Shown in pieces: positions 15,223 to 24,845 of a stretch of 36,428 bases of DNA. The stretch is taken from the NCBI RefSeq assembly GCF_017874215.1, contig NZ_JAGGLB010000058.1, positions 1 to 36,428 on the forward strand, written 5' to 3'. The notes below the pieces were generated by a model. That model saw only the letters and a program-made list of their open reading frames with translations. It ran no database searches and had not been told where the DNA came from. Both the position numbers and the translations under genes were made by a program. Every line of letters begins with the position of its first letter. Position 1 is the stretch's first letter. This DNA comes from Paenibacillus eucommiae (GTDB lineage Bacteria; Bacillota; Bacilli; Paenibacillales; NBRC-103111).

Positions 15223-17427
15223 ATGGGTGAACAAGAGGACAGCAAGGAATTAGCAGAAGGAACCGCAGCGGAGCTGAGGGGGAATTTAATGAAGCCAATA
15301 AGCAGAAGGAAGCTTTTGGCATCCCTCAGCTTGGCAGGTGCGGTGATAGCTGCCGAGGGTTTAATACTATCAAGTGCTTTTGCTTCGGCAAAAGAAGAAT
15401 CGGTTACTGATGCGACTTATGGCAAGCGAGGAGGAGGAGGAGGAGGAGGACTCCCCGGATTAACCTCCAGGGTTGAGGCTCTGGAAGCGTGCTGCGACGG
15501 GCAGGTGCAGCTTGTCGATTTCGGCGCCGATGGTACTGTGACTGCGGATACAGCAGCACTTGCCTCGCTCGCCGCATATGTGAATGGATTTCCTAATGGA
15601 ACCGCACCTTTTTTTACAGTTGATGGGTTGCCCGTTCGGGTAGGCATTAATCGTGCTTCAGCACCGATGAAATATACAATAAGCACTGGTGTACAGTTTA
15701 CACGTCCTGTTGAGCTTATGGGAAGCTTGTCCAAGGTTTTGGATTACACGGGTACTGGCGCTATGCTGACGATGGGGCCAGACGACGGACGTACCAGCGG
15801 AAATCTGTTTCGTGATGATCACTACATCATGGAGGGTCTTCACTTTACCGGTGGTAAGCAAATGACTGTAGGCATTACCTTTACTCCTTTTACAGGGTTC
15901 ATGGCCAGAATCAAGGACTGCGTATTCAATATGTTCGGTAACCCTAACAGCTGGGCTATCGATTTCCAGGCTCAGAACTGGTGGCCTGAGATTACCGGCT
16001 GTCGCTGGGAGACCTATGACACCCAGTCCAAAAACTTTGTGAAAGCGATTGATGATGGACGTGGTGGTGCTTATCGCGGATCGGGTAACTCGCGTCTTAG
16101 CTTTGTTGATAACAAGGGCAAGTGGCATGGCGAAATTGGGAATGGAGGCATTGGTATTTACACTAATGCTGTAAAGACCCTAATAAGCCGTTGCGATTTC
16201 GAAAATGCCGGGACGGGTATACAGCTTGGGTACCCGTCGTTGAAGACGGAGGTTGAGAATTGTTACTTCGAGCAGTATACCGGCAGTGTCAGTATCCGGC
16301 TGGGTGATGACACGGCTCAGCCGAACAATAGTATTAATTTAATAAGCATCAGGGGGATTTTTTGTAATCTTCATCAAGCAGGTAAATTCCTGGATACTGG
16401 AAATGCCAATGTCATAGCGAGTGGGCTTGATGTTGATGGAGTAACGTTATCAGCAGGACAGGAGCAAAGCCCGGTACTGAACTTGAACGATCTTCCGGGT
16501 CAGTATGTGAGGGTGCGCAACATTGTGGCGTCCTATCAACCATTGCTGCCTGTAACAACAAACCCTATTAAAGTTATAGATGTAGATGGCGTGCTCAACA
16601 AATCTGTTATTAATGGGGCTTTAGCGGCATCACAGTTTGGAGACAATTATACAGTTCCGGCGATTGCGCTTAAACAACTGACGGATATGTGGTTTGCTGT
16701 AACAGATTTTCCGTCTTGTACGGCTTCGAGAGTTAAGCTTGATCATACCGATTATTTACGAACCCGATTCTCACCCTATGCACTTAAATTTAATCAGGGG
16801 GGAACAGGTACATACAAAGCGGTATTCTTTATGGTTCCTAATTTATGTGACATGGTAGGACATGTAAACACCCTACAGGTGTTTGCCAGATCCTCATCAG
16901 CTGCCAATTTGCGTATAGTTCCTAAAGCAGCCTACAACGCTGCAACTATTGTATCAGTGGCAAATAAAAATGAAACCGTTTTATTAACATCGGAGTTTCA
17001 AGAGTTCACGATTCCCTTCTTTGTACCTGATCATGAGAATTTAAATCAGGACTCCTGGTTTATTCTAGAGCTAAATATGCCGGATTCCGCAGATTGGTAT
17101 GAGTTCACCGGCGTTAGAATCAATCAAGCTGACTTCGGTCTATGTCACAGTAACAATACGATGACCGAAGGGGAAACCCTTGCGGCTGTCCGGCAATACT
17201 TCGAACGGCGCTCTGTCGTACTTTCCGGCAATAGCTTCTCAAAAATGACGCTGGATATGGCATCCAAAGCGAGGGCACTGACCTCTGCAGTAATGACGTT
17301 CACTAGTCCTGCAATCAGTCCCATAAACGGTGTGGAAGTACAAGGCGGGGCGGTATTCAATCTCGGCACAGCACATACCGACGTGGAGGCTGTTGTAGAT
17401 TTCGACACTAGGGCATTCTACTTTTAA
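15223..17427 (+). CDS. Tat-exported right-handed beta-helix (pectate-lyase-like) protein
   Basis: A 734-residue predicted exported protein. A twin-arginine motif (ISRRKLLASLSLAG, ~residues 26-39) is followed by a hydrophobic stretch and a signal-peptidase site near SAFASA. Then comes a run of seven glycines (from a GGA codon repeat), a short coiled segment and a pectate-lyase-superfamily start (VQLVDFGADGT...DTAAL). Residues ~180-480 show repeating short strands typical of a beta-helix (MARIKDCVFNMF, PEITGCRWETYD, KTLISRCDFENAG, TEVENCYFEQYT). The C-terminal ~220 residues look like a separate beta-rich domain. It is probably an extracellular polysaccharide lyase, hydrolase or binding protein; no catalytic residues are certain. 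An inner ATG at 15289, with AGGGGG before it, would place the twin-arginine motif right at the N-terminus and is an alternative start. Confidence 0.72.
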   Translation: MGEQEDSKELAEGTAAELRGNLMKPISRRKLLASLSLAGAVIAAEGLILSSAFASAKEESVTDATYGKRGGGGGGGLPGLTSRVEALEACCDGQVQLVDFGADGTVTADTAALASLAAYVNGFPNGTAPFFTVDGLPVRVGINRASAPMKYTISTGVQFTRPVELMGSLSKVLDYTGTGAMLTMGPDDGRTSGNLFRDDHYIMEGLHFTGGKQMTVGITFTPFTGFMARIKDCVFNMFGNPNSWAIDFQAQNWWPEITGCRWETYDTQSKNFVKAIDDGRGGAYRGSGNSRLSFVDNKGKWHGEIGNGGIGIYTNAVKTLISRCDFENAGTGIQLGYPSLKTEVENCYFEQYTGSVSIRLGDDTAQPNNSINLISIRGIFCNLHQAGKFLDTGNANVIASGLDVDGVTLSAGQEQSPVLNLNDLPGQYVRVRNIVASYQPLLPVTTNPIKVIDVDGVLNKSVINGALAASQFGDNYTVPAIALKQLTDMWFAVTDFPSCTASRVKLDHTDYLRTRFSPYALKFNQGGTGTYKAVFFMVPNLCDMVGHVNTLQVFARSSSAANLRIVPKAAYNAATIVSVANKNETVLLTSEFQEFTIPFFVPDHENLNQDSWFILELNMPDSADWYEFTGVRINQADFGLCHSNNTMTEGETLAAVRQYFERRSVVLSGNSFSKMTLDMASKARALTSAVMTFTSPAISPINGVEVQGGAVFNLGTAHTDVEAVVDFDTRAFYF
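15428..15450 (+). repeat. GGA trinucleotide repeat coding poly-Gly
   Basis: Twenty-three bases of perfect GAG/GGA repetition code for seven glycines between the signal sequence and the mature beta-helix protein. Slippage here changes the linker by whole residues without breaking the frame. Confidence 0.9.
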
Positions 17428-17453
17428 AAAATTCATTTATATGGAGGATTACT

Positions 17454-18776
17454 ATGAAGAGTTTGAAAATCATATTAGGTTTATTGATTATGATCGCTAT
17501 CGTTTCTGGATGTTCAAAGGGTACAGACAAAGAAGCGAATCAAGGTACAGAAAATAGCCCGGTACCAGCCCCAACGGAAACCGCTATCAAGGAACCAGTT
17601 GAAGAATTGGAGCCGGTAACTTTAAAGCTATACCATCCAGGAGGCTACTTCTCGGAGCAGGACTTCAAGAGCTTGCTTGCGGATCCAGTAAAGAAGAAAT
17701 ATAAGCATATTACCCTGGAAATGGTGGCCACTCCAGAAAGCTTGGAAAACCTATTTGCTGCAGGTGAACAAATTGACCTCTATGCGACATTTTATGGAAA
17801 TCTGAAAGGGTTCGAGGACCTTAATTTTTTAGGGGATATAACGCCGTTAGCGGAAAAATATAACTTCGATTTAAGTCGTTTTGATCAGGGAGCTTTAGAT
17901 GCGGTCAGAGCGATGTCTGATAAAGGGGAATTGTATGCGCTCCCTTATGCAAGGAATATAAATGGGCTTTACTATAATAAAGATATATTCGACAAATTTG
18001 CAATTCCATATCCTAAAGATGGTATGACTTGGGAAGAGGCTACAGAGCTGGCAAAAAAATTAACAAGTGAAGTCGATGGGGTCAAATATAGGGGGATAGC
18101 GCCTCAATCACATGAAGTGCTATTATTCCAAAAATCGCTTGCTTTTGTAGACGCGAAAACTGATGCGGTTATGGAAGACATCGAGCCCTATAAAGCAGCT
18201 TTCGAAGTAGGTAAACAAATATATTCGATTGCAGGCAATGAGTACGATCCAAATCCATTCGGCAGTTTTTTTGAAGCTAAGAATTTAGCTATGTTTGCAA
18301 GTGTGAATCTGTTTCATATTTTGAAGACAATACCGGAATTGAATTGGGATGTGGCTCAGTTCCCAAGTTTCTCAGATAAACCGAATATCGGGACGTTGTA
18401 TGATCTCCATGTTATTGCCCCTAATAAAAACAGTAAGCATCAAGATGACATCATGCGGGTGATGGAGGTTTTATTCTCTGACGAGGTTCAGATGGATATG
18501 GTTCGTAAAAATGCGAAGGTATCGACTTTAGCGGATGCGAAGTATAAGGAACAATTCGGTCAGGATATTCCTGAACTGCAGGGCAAGAGTATAGATAGTG
18601 TGTTCAAGACCACACCGGCTCCCGCTCCTGGTTTCTCACCTTATCTGGGAGAAGCAAGTGTGATACTGGGAACCAAGTATGCGGAATACATGCAGGGACA
18701 AAAAGATGTGAACACAGCGCTCAGGGAAGCAAAGGAAGAAATTGAAAAGCATATAGCTGCTGTTAAACAAAAGTGA
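17454..18776 (+). CDS. sugar ABC transporter substrate-binding lipoprotein 2
   Basis: A 440-residue extracellular binding protein. The lipoprotein signal ends VSGC (Cys20), followed by an acidic, Thr/Pro-rich linker. The mature part carries family landmarks such as TLKLYHPGGYF, YALPYARNINGLYYNKDIFDKF and MTWEEATELAKKL. It is only distantly similar to the protein at 12144 and is not accompanied by its own permease pair. It may therefore feed one of the other permease pairs or act as an alternative receptor. It is followed by a hairpin (18817-18855) and then the shared ATPase. Confidence 0.92.
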   Translation: MKSLKIILGLLIMIAIVSGCSKGTDKEANQGTENSPVPAPTETAIKEPVEELEPVTLKLYHPGGYFSEQDFKSLLADPVKKKYKHITLEMVATPESLENLFAAGEQIDLYATFYGNLKGFEDLNFLGDITPLAEKYNFDLSRFDQGALDAVRAMSDKGELYALPYARNINGLYYNKDIFDKFAIPYPKDGMTWEEATELAKKLTSEVDGVKYRGIAPQSHEVLLFQKSLAFVDAKTDAVMEDIEPYKAAFEVGKQIYSIAGNEYDPNPFGSFFEAKNLAMFASVNLFHILKTIPELNWDVAQFPSFSDKPNIGTLYDLHVIAPNKNSKHQDDIMRVMEVLFSDEVQMDMVRKNAKVSTLADAKYKEQFGQDIPELQGKSIDSVFKTTPAPAPGFSPYLGEASVILGTKYAEYMQGQKDVNTALREAKEEIEKHIAAVKQK

Positions 18777-18816
18777 TAAGGACAGTATTGTTATCTGACT
18801 AATGAAGTGCTTTGGC

Positions 18817-18855
18817 GTCGGCAGCTTCACGAAATCTTAAATTGAGGCTGCCGAC
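18817..18855 (+). promoter_or_regulatory. intercistronic hairpin between binding protein and ATPase genes
   Basis: GTCGGCAGC (18817-18825) and GCTGCCGAC (18847-18855) are a perfect 9-bp inverted repeat with a 21-base loop. Flanking GGC/GCC could add three pairs. There is no T-tract, so it is more likely an mRNA stability or processing element than a terminator. It would allow more binding protein than ATPase from one transcript. Confidence 0.55.
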
Positions 18856-18886
18856 AAGCCAACTCGAAGGGAGAGCTGCTGTACTC

Positions 18887-20008
18887 ATGTCCCGAATTTT
18901 GTTTAACCATGTGTATAAGCAATATGGCAAGGAGAAGCAATTGGTCGTCAACGACTTTAATCTGGAGATCAACGATGGGGAATTCATCGTATTTGTAGGT
19001 CCTTCCGGATGCGGGAAATCCTCTACACTGAGGATGATTGCAGGTCTTGAAGATATTAGCAAAGGTGAGATTTATATTAATGATACGCGGATCAATGATC
19101 TTCCGCCCAAGGATCGCGACATCGCCATGGTATTCCAAAATTATGCCTTGTATCCGAACATGTCTGTATACGAGAATATTGCATTTGGCCTGAGGCTGCG
19201 TAAGACTCCAAAGCATGAGATTGATTTGAGTGTCAAGCGAGCAGCACGCGTCCTCGAGATTGAGCCGTATCTCAACCGCAAGCCAAAGAATTTGTCAGGC
19301 GGCCAGCGTCAGCGGGTGGCTCTAGGAAGGGCCATTGTTCGTAATCCGCAGGTTTTTCTAATGGATGAACCGCTTTCCAATCTGGATGCTAAGCTCAGGG
19401 TGCAGATGCGGACGGAAATTATCAAGCTGCATAAGCAGCTGGCTGCAACAACCATCTATGTGACCCATGATCAGACAGAAGCGATGACGATGGGCAATCG
19501 GATCGTCGTTATGAAAGATGGCATTATTCAGCAGGTGGACACACCAGAACGTATTTATGGCAGTCCGATTAACACCTTCGTGGCCAGCTTTATTGGTTCT
19601 CCGCCAATGAACTTTATAGATGGAAGATTGGAAGAGCATCACGGTGATCTTGAATTTCATACCCCTCAATTTTCGCTGCAAATCCCGAGGGGAAAAGCGA
19701 GTGCTCTGATCGACAATAAAATGCTTAACAAGCAAGTGACATTAGGCGTTCGTTCAGAAAATATAAGTGTTGAGAAGATCGTGATGGATGCCTTTCCGAA
19801 TGCGGTTATTTCAGGCATACACAAGCTCAGCGAGCTTATGGGCGCAGACCGTTATTTATATTTGGATATCAAGCATCCGAACCCATTGATCGTCCGCACC
19901 GACCCTCGTAACGTTTACGATGAAAACACGAAAATGAGGGTGGCCATCGATATGCACAAAGCACTGTTTTTCGACCGGAATTCGGGAGTGCGGCTGATCG
20001 ATGAATGA
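18887..20008 (+). CDS. sugar ABC transporter ATP-binding protein (MsmX/UgpC type)
   Basis: A 373-residue cytoplasmic ATPase that powers the importers. Walker A is GPSGCGKSS (38-46), the Q-loop FQNYALYP, the signature LSGGQRQR, Walker B VFLMDEPLSNLDAK and the switch YVTHDQTEAMT. The C-terminal ~120 residues form the TOBE-like regulatory domain of the MalK family. I start at ATG 18887, with GGGAGA about 12 bases upstream. The frame extends to a TTG at 18812, but that extension lies across the hairpin and is not needed by the family. It is the only ATPase gene beside three permease pairs, so it is probably shared. Confidence 0.95.
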   Translation: MSRILFNHVYKQYGKEKQLVVNDFNLEINDGEFIVFVGPSGCGKSSTLRMIAGLEDISKGEIYINDTRINDLPPKDRDIAMVFQNYALYPNMSVYENIAFGLRLRKTPKHEIDLSVKRAARVLEIEPYLNRKPKNLSGGQRQRVALGRAIVRNPQVFLMDEPLSNLDAKLRVQMRTEIIKLHKQLAATTIYVTHDQTEAMTMGNRIVVMKDGIIQQVDTPERIYGSPINTFVASFIGSPPMNFIDGRLEEHHGDLEFHTPQFSLQIPRGKASALIDNKMLNKQVTLGVRSENISVEKIVMDAFPNAVISGIHKLSELMGADRYLYLDIKHPNPLIVRTDPRNVYDENTKMRVAIDMHKALFFDRNSGVRLIDE

Positions 20009-20028
20009 GGATGCGAGGAGTGACAGAT

Positions 20029-22974
20029 ATGCAAGCGGACAGGAAGAACAAAATGGGGTTAGCTGGTATCATTCTTTGTACAGTAATGGTACTGCTAGGA
20101 TCTTCTGGAGCAGCCCAAATTGCCAATGGAGCGGATCATGCAAGCGAGCAGATTCAATTGGATGAATTCGAGCCCTATTATTCAGAAGTTCTGGCTGCTT
20201 GGGAGCAAGCAAGCTTTAGGAATGCGTCTGAAAGCAAGCTATCAATACCGGGAACACAAATCATCAATCAAATTTCCGGGGATGACGCCTTATCCGGTTC
20301 ATACAATGGAAAAAGCAATGTGCTGATTTGGAAAAAAAATACGATTGAGTATGAGATCACAGTGCCCCAGGATGGACTATATCACATGAATTTATCCTAC
20401 CATCCATTTAACGATTCTACTACTTCGAGTCTTAACCGAAGACCCATTGTTCTTTCCGTAGCTATTGATGGCAAGTTTCCCTTTAAAGAGGCCAGAGCGA
20501 TCACGTTTCGCAGACTTTTCAAGGATGAATGGCCCATCAAGAAAGACAGGAATGGAGATGATATCAGGCCAAGGCCGCTCGAAATAAAGCAGTGGATTAC
20601 CGAGCCTTTTACAGACAGTGTGGGTTCTTATGCGGAGCCATTAAAATGGTATTTCAGCAAAGGATCCCACAAAATCAGCTTAACCGGAGACCAAGCGATG
20701 GTCATCGAATCGCTGAGTTTGCTTTCTCCGTCGCAGATAGAACCGTATGAACAAGTCTTACAGCGGTATCCTGCTGAACAGATAAAGTTGACCGGCGATG
20801 CTCAGGTCATTCAAGCTGAGCAAATGAGCTCGAAGAACGATGTGGCTATACAAATGATGGCTGACAAAGATCCATACTCACTGCCCGAAGCGAAAGGGAA
20901 GGAGATCTTCAACTCCGTGGGCGGAGAGAGATGGGCGAAGGGAGGGCAGACGATAACCTGGACTTTCAACATACAGGAAAGCGGTCAGTATAAAATTGCG
21001 ATGCGGGCCTTTCAGGGATTTGTTTCAAATATGACTACTTTCCGTACGATTTCTATAGATGGTAAAGTACCCTTCGAGGAGCTCCTAAGCTTTCCATTTA
21101 CTTATGCCTCTAATTGGAAGGGGATAGCACTTGAGGATTCGAATGAAGCACCCTATGAATTTTACCTGGAGAAGGGCGATCATACACTTGAGATGACGGC
21201 GACTGCAGCTCCATTCCAGCCTATCATTGTTCAATCTGAACGGGTGACGGGTATGCTGCGAGAAGTCGACCAGATGCTAAAGTCGATGACAGGCGGTGTT
21301 ATTGATAAGAACCGGACTTGGAAGGTTGCCAAAGATTTTCCTCAGCTAGTGGAGAAATTGAACAGGATCCACACCGAACTGACTCATATGGCTGATGACA
21401 TGCTGCAGGCAAATAAGCGTCGCGACATTACACTGCAGATGATCGAGACAAGTGTAGAAGATCTTGAGAGCTACTTGAAGCATCCCGACGAAATCCCCTA
21501 CAAGATGGAAGAGATTTCATCTCTGCAGGAGAAGATGGGAGGAATTAAAGAGACATTGGTGAAAGCGCCGCTGCAGTTGGAGCAAATCTATATCGTACCT
21601 GTGGACGTTGATTTTCCAAAGATGGAAGCGGGTCTCTGGCGGAAAGTAACAAGCACGGTTAGCCATTTCTTCTATTCATTCATGAAGAAGGATAATCTCA
21701 GTGATTTGGATGATAAAGCATTGAACGTTTGGGTCAATCGCGGCCGTGATTATGTGAATCTGCTTCAGGAGCTTAGCGACGAAATGTTTACGCCTGAGTA
21801 TGGAATTCGCGTTAAAGTCAATTTACTGCCTGATGAAAATTTACTCATTTATGCGAATGCGGCTGGTATCTCACCTGATGTGGCGCTCGGCCAACCGCAG
21901 GACAAATCGCTTGATTTTGCAATGCGGAATGCGCTTGTAGATCTGAGTCAATTTCCTGATTTCCAGCAGATCGCGCAGCAATTTGCACCCGGCGCTTTGC
22001 TGCCGTTCTACTATAACAATGGATACTATGCACTGCCGGAGACGCAATCCTTTAAAGTACTTTTCTATCGAAAAGACATATTGAAGCGCCTGGGCTTAGG
22101 TGTTCCCGATACTTGGGATGAGGTGTATGATATGATGCCTGCCTTGCAGCAGAACGGCTATAACTTTTTTGTACCATCCTCTGACTTTATTACATTTATT
22201 TATCAGAACCGCGCTGAATTTTTTTCGGAGGATGGGATGCGGACAGCGCTGGATACCCCGGATGCATTTAAGGGCTTCAAGCAGTGGACGGAATTATTCC
22301 ATATTTATGATGTGGAGAAGAACGTGCCCAACTTCTATCAGCATTTCCGCAAAGGAGATATGCCAATAGGTGTTGCTGATTATAATGAATACATGAAGTT
22401 GTCCGTGGCGGCTCCTGAATTAACAGGCTGGTGGGGCATTGCTCCTTTGCCTGGCATCCCGCAATCAGATGGTACGATTGCCCGTTGGTCGTCTGGGGGG
22501 CAGACGACAGGTTTTATTTATAAAAGCTCTCCGCGTAAGGAGGAGGCCTGGTCTTTTCTTAAATGGCTGCTGTCCGCTGATGTGCAGGAACGGTACGGAT
22601 TGGACCTGGAATCGTTCAATGGTATAGAATTTCGCTGGAATACGGCCAATATTGAGGCGTTTACCCGGTTGCCCTGGCCAAAGGATGATTTGCACGTCAT
22701 TCTAGAGCAGTGGCGCTGGTACAAAGAGATGCGCATCCTTCCTGGTTCTTACTTCGTTTCGCGCGAATTGAACAACGCTTGGAACCGGACTGTGGTTGAC
22801 GGAATGAACTATCGTGAATCCTTGGAGGAAGCTGTCGTGAGTATGAATCGGGAGATGATGCGCAAAGGGCAGGAGTTCGGGTTTGTCGATTCGACTGGAA
22901 GCGTGTTGAAAACGCTGAATGGACCTGTGGTCACCGGGCCATGGGATGGAGTGGATACGTATGATGCAGAGTGA
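20029..22974 (+). CDS. very large substrate-binding protein with N-terminal beta-sandwich pair
   Basis: A 981-residue exported protein, about twice the usual binding-protein size. An N-terminal hydrophobic signal (~10-35) is present but no lipobox, so it is secreted or membrane-tethered by the signal. Residues ~46-237 and ~259-403 look like two copies of a carbohydrate-binding beta-sandwich: both contain an aromatic-strand pattern ending in IDGKFPF or IDGKVPF. Residues ~404-545 are mostly helical. From ~565 on it is a solute-binding domain (NVWVNRGRDYVNLLQELSDE, VDLSQFPDF, FKVLFYRKDIL, GVPDTWDEVYDMMPALQQNGY). Start at ATG 20029 because GAGGAG (20015-20020) precedes it at eight bases; an earlier ATG at 20005 overlaps the ATPase stop. 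It is followed by a permease pair. The domain order suggests capture of a polymer at the surface and hand-over to the permeases. Confidence 0.85.
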   Translation: MQADRKNKMGLAGIILCTVMVLLGSSGAAQIANGADHASEQIQLDEFEPYYSEVLAAWEQASFRNASESKLSIPGTQIINQISGDDALSGSYNGKSNVLIWKKNTIEYEITVPQDGLYHMNLSYHPFNDSTTSSLNRRPIVLSVAIDGKFPFKEARAITFRRLFKDEWPIKKDRNGDDIRPRPLEIKQWITEPFTDSVGSYAEPLKWYFSKGSHKISLTGDQAMVIESLSLLSPSQIEPYEQVLQRYPAEQIKLTGDAQVIQAEQMSSKNDVAIQMMADKDPYSLPEAKGKEIFNSVGGERWAKGGQTITWTFNIQESGQYKIAMRAFQGFVSNMTTFRTISIDGKVPFEELLSFPFTYASNWKGIALEDSNEAPYEFYLEKGDHTLEMTATAAPFQPIIVQSERVTGMLREVDQMLKSMTGGVIDKNRTWKVAKDFPQLVEKLNRIHTELTHMADDMLQANKRRDITLQMIETSVEDLESYLKHPDEIPYKMEEISSLQEKMGGIKETLVKAPLQLEQIYIVPVDVDFPKMEAGLWRKVTSTVSHFFYSFMKKDNLSDLDDKALNVWVNRGRDYVNLLQELSDEMFTPEYGIRVKVNLLPDENLLIYANAAGISPDVALGQPQDKSLDFAMRNALVDLSQFPDFQQIAQQFAPGALLPFYYNNGYYALPETQSFKVLFYRKDILKRLGLGVPDTWDEVYDMMPALQQNGYNFFVPSSDFITFIYQNRAEFFSEDGMRTALDTPDAFKGFKQWTELFHIYDVEKNVPNFYQHFRKGDMPIGVADYNEYMKLSVAAPELTGWWGIAPLPGIPQSDGTIARWSSGGQTTGFIYKSSPRKEEAWSFLKWLLSADVQERYGLDLESFNGIEFRWNTANIEAFTRLPWPKDDLHVILEQWRWYKEMRILPGSYFVSRELNNAWNRTVVDGMNYRESLEEAVVSMNREMMRKGQEFGFVDSTGSVLKTLNGPVVTGPWDGVDTYDAE

Positions 22975-23944
22975 AGTGGAAATAGCTAAACCAGGGCAAA
23001 GAGCCCGTAAGATGTCTTATGGCAGGCGATTCAGCACTTTTATAAGTCTCGTCTGGTCATCTCGCTTATCATATTTGTTTATAGCTCCCTTCTTGCTTTG
23101 TTTTGTCGCTTTTATTCTAGTTCCTGTCGTTCTAGCCATATTGCTGAGCTTCACTTATTACAATGCCCTGGAGCCCCCGCGCTGGATTGGTTGGCAAAAT
23201 TATTTGTACTTGCTTTCGCAGGACCTGATTTTCCTGAAACACGCTCTTCCAAACACATTTAAATTCGCTTTGCTCGTCGGACCCGGGGGATTCGTTGCTT
23301 CGTTTATGCTGGCCTGGCTGATTTCGCAGCTGCCCACTTATACCCGGACATGGTATGCCCTTGCTGTATATACACCATCCCTGACTGCAGGAATAGCTAT
23401 GGCGGTCGTCTGGCTTCCTTTGTTGACAGGTGATCGAATTGGTTACCTCAACAGCTTTCTTCTCCAAATAGGTATTATAGATAGTCCGATTCTCTGGGTG
23501 ACTGATCGCACTTACCTGATGGGTTCAATGGTTGCTGTTACACTGTGGTCGAGTATGGGGGTCGGATTTCTGGCTCAGCTTGCTGGTATTCTTAACGTTA
23601 ACCCGGAGCAGTACGAAGCGGGACGTTTAGATGGCATTCACAGCAGGCTGCAGGAGATCTGGTATATCACGATTCCGTCGATGAAGCCGCAGCTGCTGTT
23701 CAGTGCAGTTATGGCCATCGTTGGCACATTCAAAGCCGGACAAATCGGACAGGAGCTATCGGGCTCGTTTCCTACACCCCAGTATGCAGGTCATGTGCTT
23801 ATCAGTCACATCGATGACTACGGAGGTATTCGTTTTGAGATGGGATATGCTTCGGCCATATCGGTATTTCTGCTGTTGATTATGTATGGAACTAACAAGT
23901 TCAGCAGGCGACTTTTTGGAGACAGAGAGGAACATCACACATGA
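22961..23944 (+). CDS. sugar ABC transporter permease (UgpA type), module 2
   Basis: A 327-residue permease with six hydrophobic segments after a ~35-residue basic N-terminal extension. The EAA-loop region reads EQYEAGRLDGIHSRLQEIWYI, in which the second Ala of EAA is Gly. Start at ATG 22961 (an adjacent ATG follows at 22964) with GGAGTGG upstream; it overlaps the preceding gene by 14 bases. Compared with the other permeases, the periplasmic loops differ clearly, so a different binding protein, probably the 981-residue one, is the partner. Confidence 0.92.
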   Translation: MMQSEVEIAKPGQRARKMSYGRRFSTFISLVWSSRLSYLFIAPFLLCFVAFILVPVVLAILLSFTYYNALEPPRWIGWQNYLYLLSQDLIFLKHALPNTFKFALLVGPGGFVASFMLAWLISQLPTYTRTWYALAVYTPSLTAGIAMAVVWLPLLTGDRIGYLNSFLLQIGIIDSPILWVTDRTYLMGSMVAVTLWSSMGVGFLAQLAGILNVNPEQYEAGRLDGIHSRLQEIWYITIPSMKPQLLFSAVMAIVGTFKAGQIGQELSGSFPTPQYAGHVLISHIDDYGGIRFEMGYASAISVFLLLIMYGTNKFSRRLFGDREEHHT

Positions 23945-24813
23945 GACTTTGGAGAAAAAAACCAAGGTTGCGTCAAAATGACCAGTTTCAAATTGTACTG
24001 TATGTGCTGCTGACTTTGCTGGCTGTATTTATGCTGCTCCCTTTGATCTATATATTTAATCATGCTTTAAAGCCTTACAACGAGTTATTTATTTATCCGC
24101 CCCGCATTTTCGCGCAGCATGTCACGTTGCAAAATTTTGTTGAGCTATTTATTGTTTCCAGCTCATCCGCGGTGCCAGTGACCAGGTATGTATTTAACAG
24201 CGTGATCACTACCGGTATGATCGTTTTTGCTGTTACGATTATCAGCGCTTTGTGTGCTTATCCGCTGTCAAAGCATCAGTTCCCGGGGCGTAAGCTGCTG
24301 TTTGCTGTAATTTTACTTTCCCTGATGTTTGCACCGGAAACTGTGGCAATTCCCCGCTATTTGGTGGCGGCGAATCTCGGCATCATGAATACATATTGGG
24401 GACATTTGCTGCCGAATCTGGCTGCGCCTGTCAGTGTATTTCTAATGAGGCAGTTTATCGATCAGGTTCCGAATGAGCTTATGGAAGCAGCCAAGATGGA
24501 CGGAGCAGGTGAAGTAACTATCTTCCTACGCGTCGTGATTCCGATGATTATGCCAGCTGTAGCCACGGTAGCCATCTTGACGTTCCAAGGAGCATGGGGG
24601 AATGTCGAAACGTCCAGATTATTTATGCAAGATGAAGCGATGAAGACATTCCCATTCTTTCTGTCAACCTTGACGAATGGTCTGGCCAACAATGTAGCGA
24701 GGCAGGGCGCGGCTGCAGCTGCGGCGGTAATTCTGTTTTTGCCTAACTTTATTATCTTTTTGTTCTTTCAGCGCAAGGTTGTTGCTACGATGGCGCATTC
24801 CGGAATCAAATAA
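23941..24813 (+). CDS. sugar ABC transporter permease (UgpE type), module 2
   Basis: A 290-residue permease overlapping the preceding one by four bases. Six hydrophobic segments. The EAA loop is ELMEAAKMDGAGEVTIFLRVVIP, a full match to EAAxxDGA. It forms the membrane channel with the 22961 product. The loop with the NVETSRLF region is longer than in module 1. Confidence 0.93.
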   Translation: MRLWRKKPRLRQNDQFQIVLYVLLTLLAVFMLLPLIYIFNHALKPYNELFIYPPRIFAQHVTLQNFVELFIVSSSSAVPVTRYVFNSVITTGMIVFAVTIISALCAYPLSKHQFPGRKLLFAVILLSLMFAPETVAIPRYLVAANLGIMNTYWGHLLPNLAAPVSVFLMRQFIDQVPNELMEAAKMDGAGEVTIFLRVVIPMIMPAVATVAILTFQGAWGNVETSRLFMQDEAMKTFPFFLSTLTNGLANNVARQGAAAAAAVILFLPNFIIFLFFQRKVVATMAHSGIK

Positions 24814-24845
24814 CGATTTGCGCGGATTGCTTAGGAGGTTGGATC

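Noticed and set aside
18812..18887. TTG start for the ATPase
   Set aside because: The extension lies across the intercistronic hairpin and is absent from the family. The ATG at 18887 begins the standard N-terminus.
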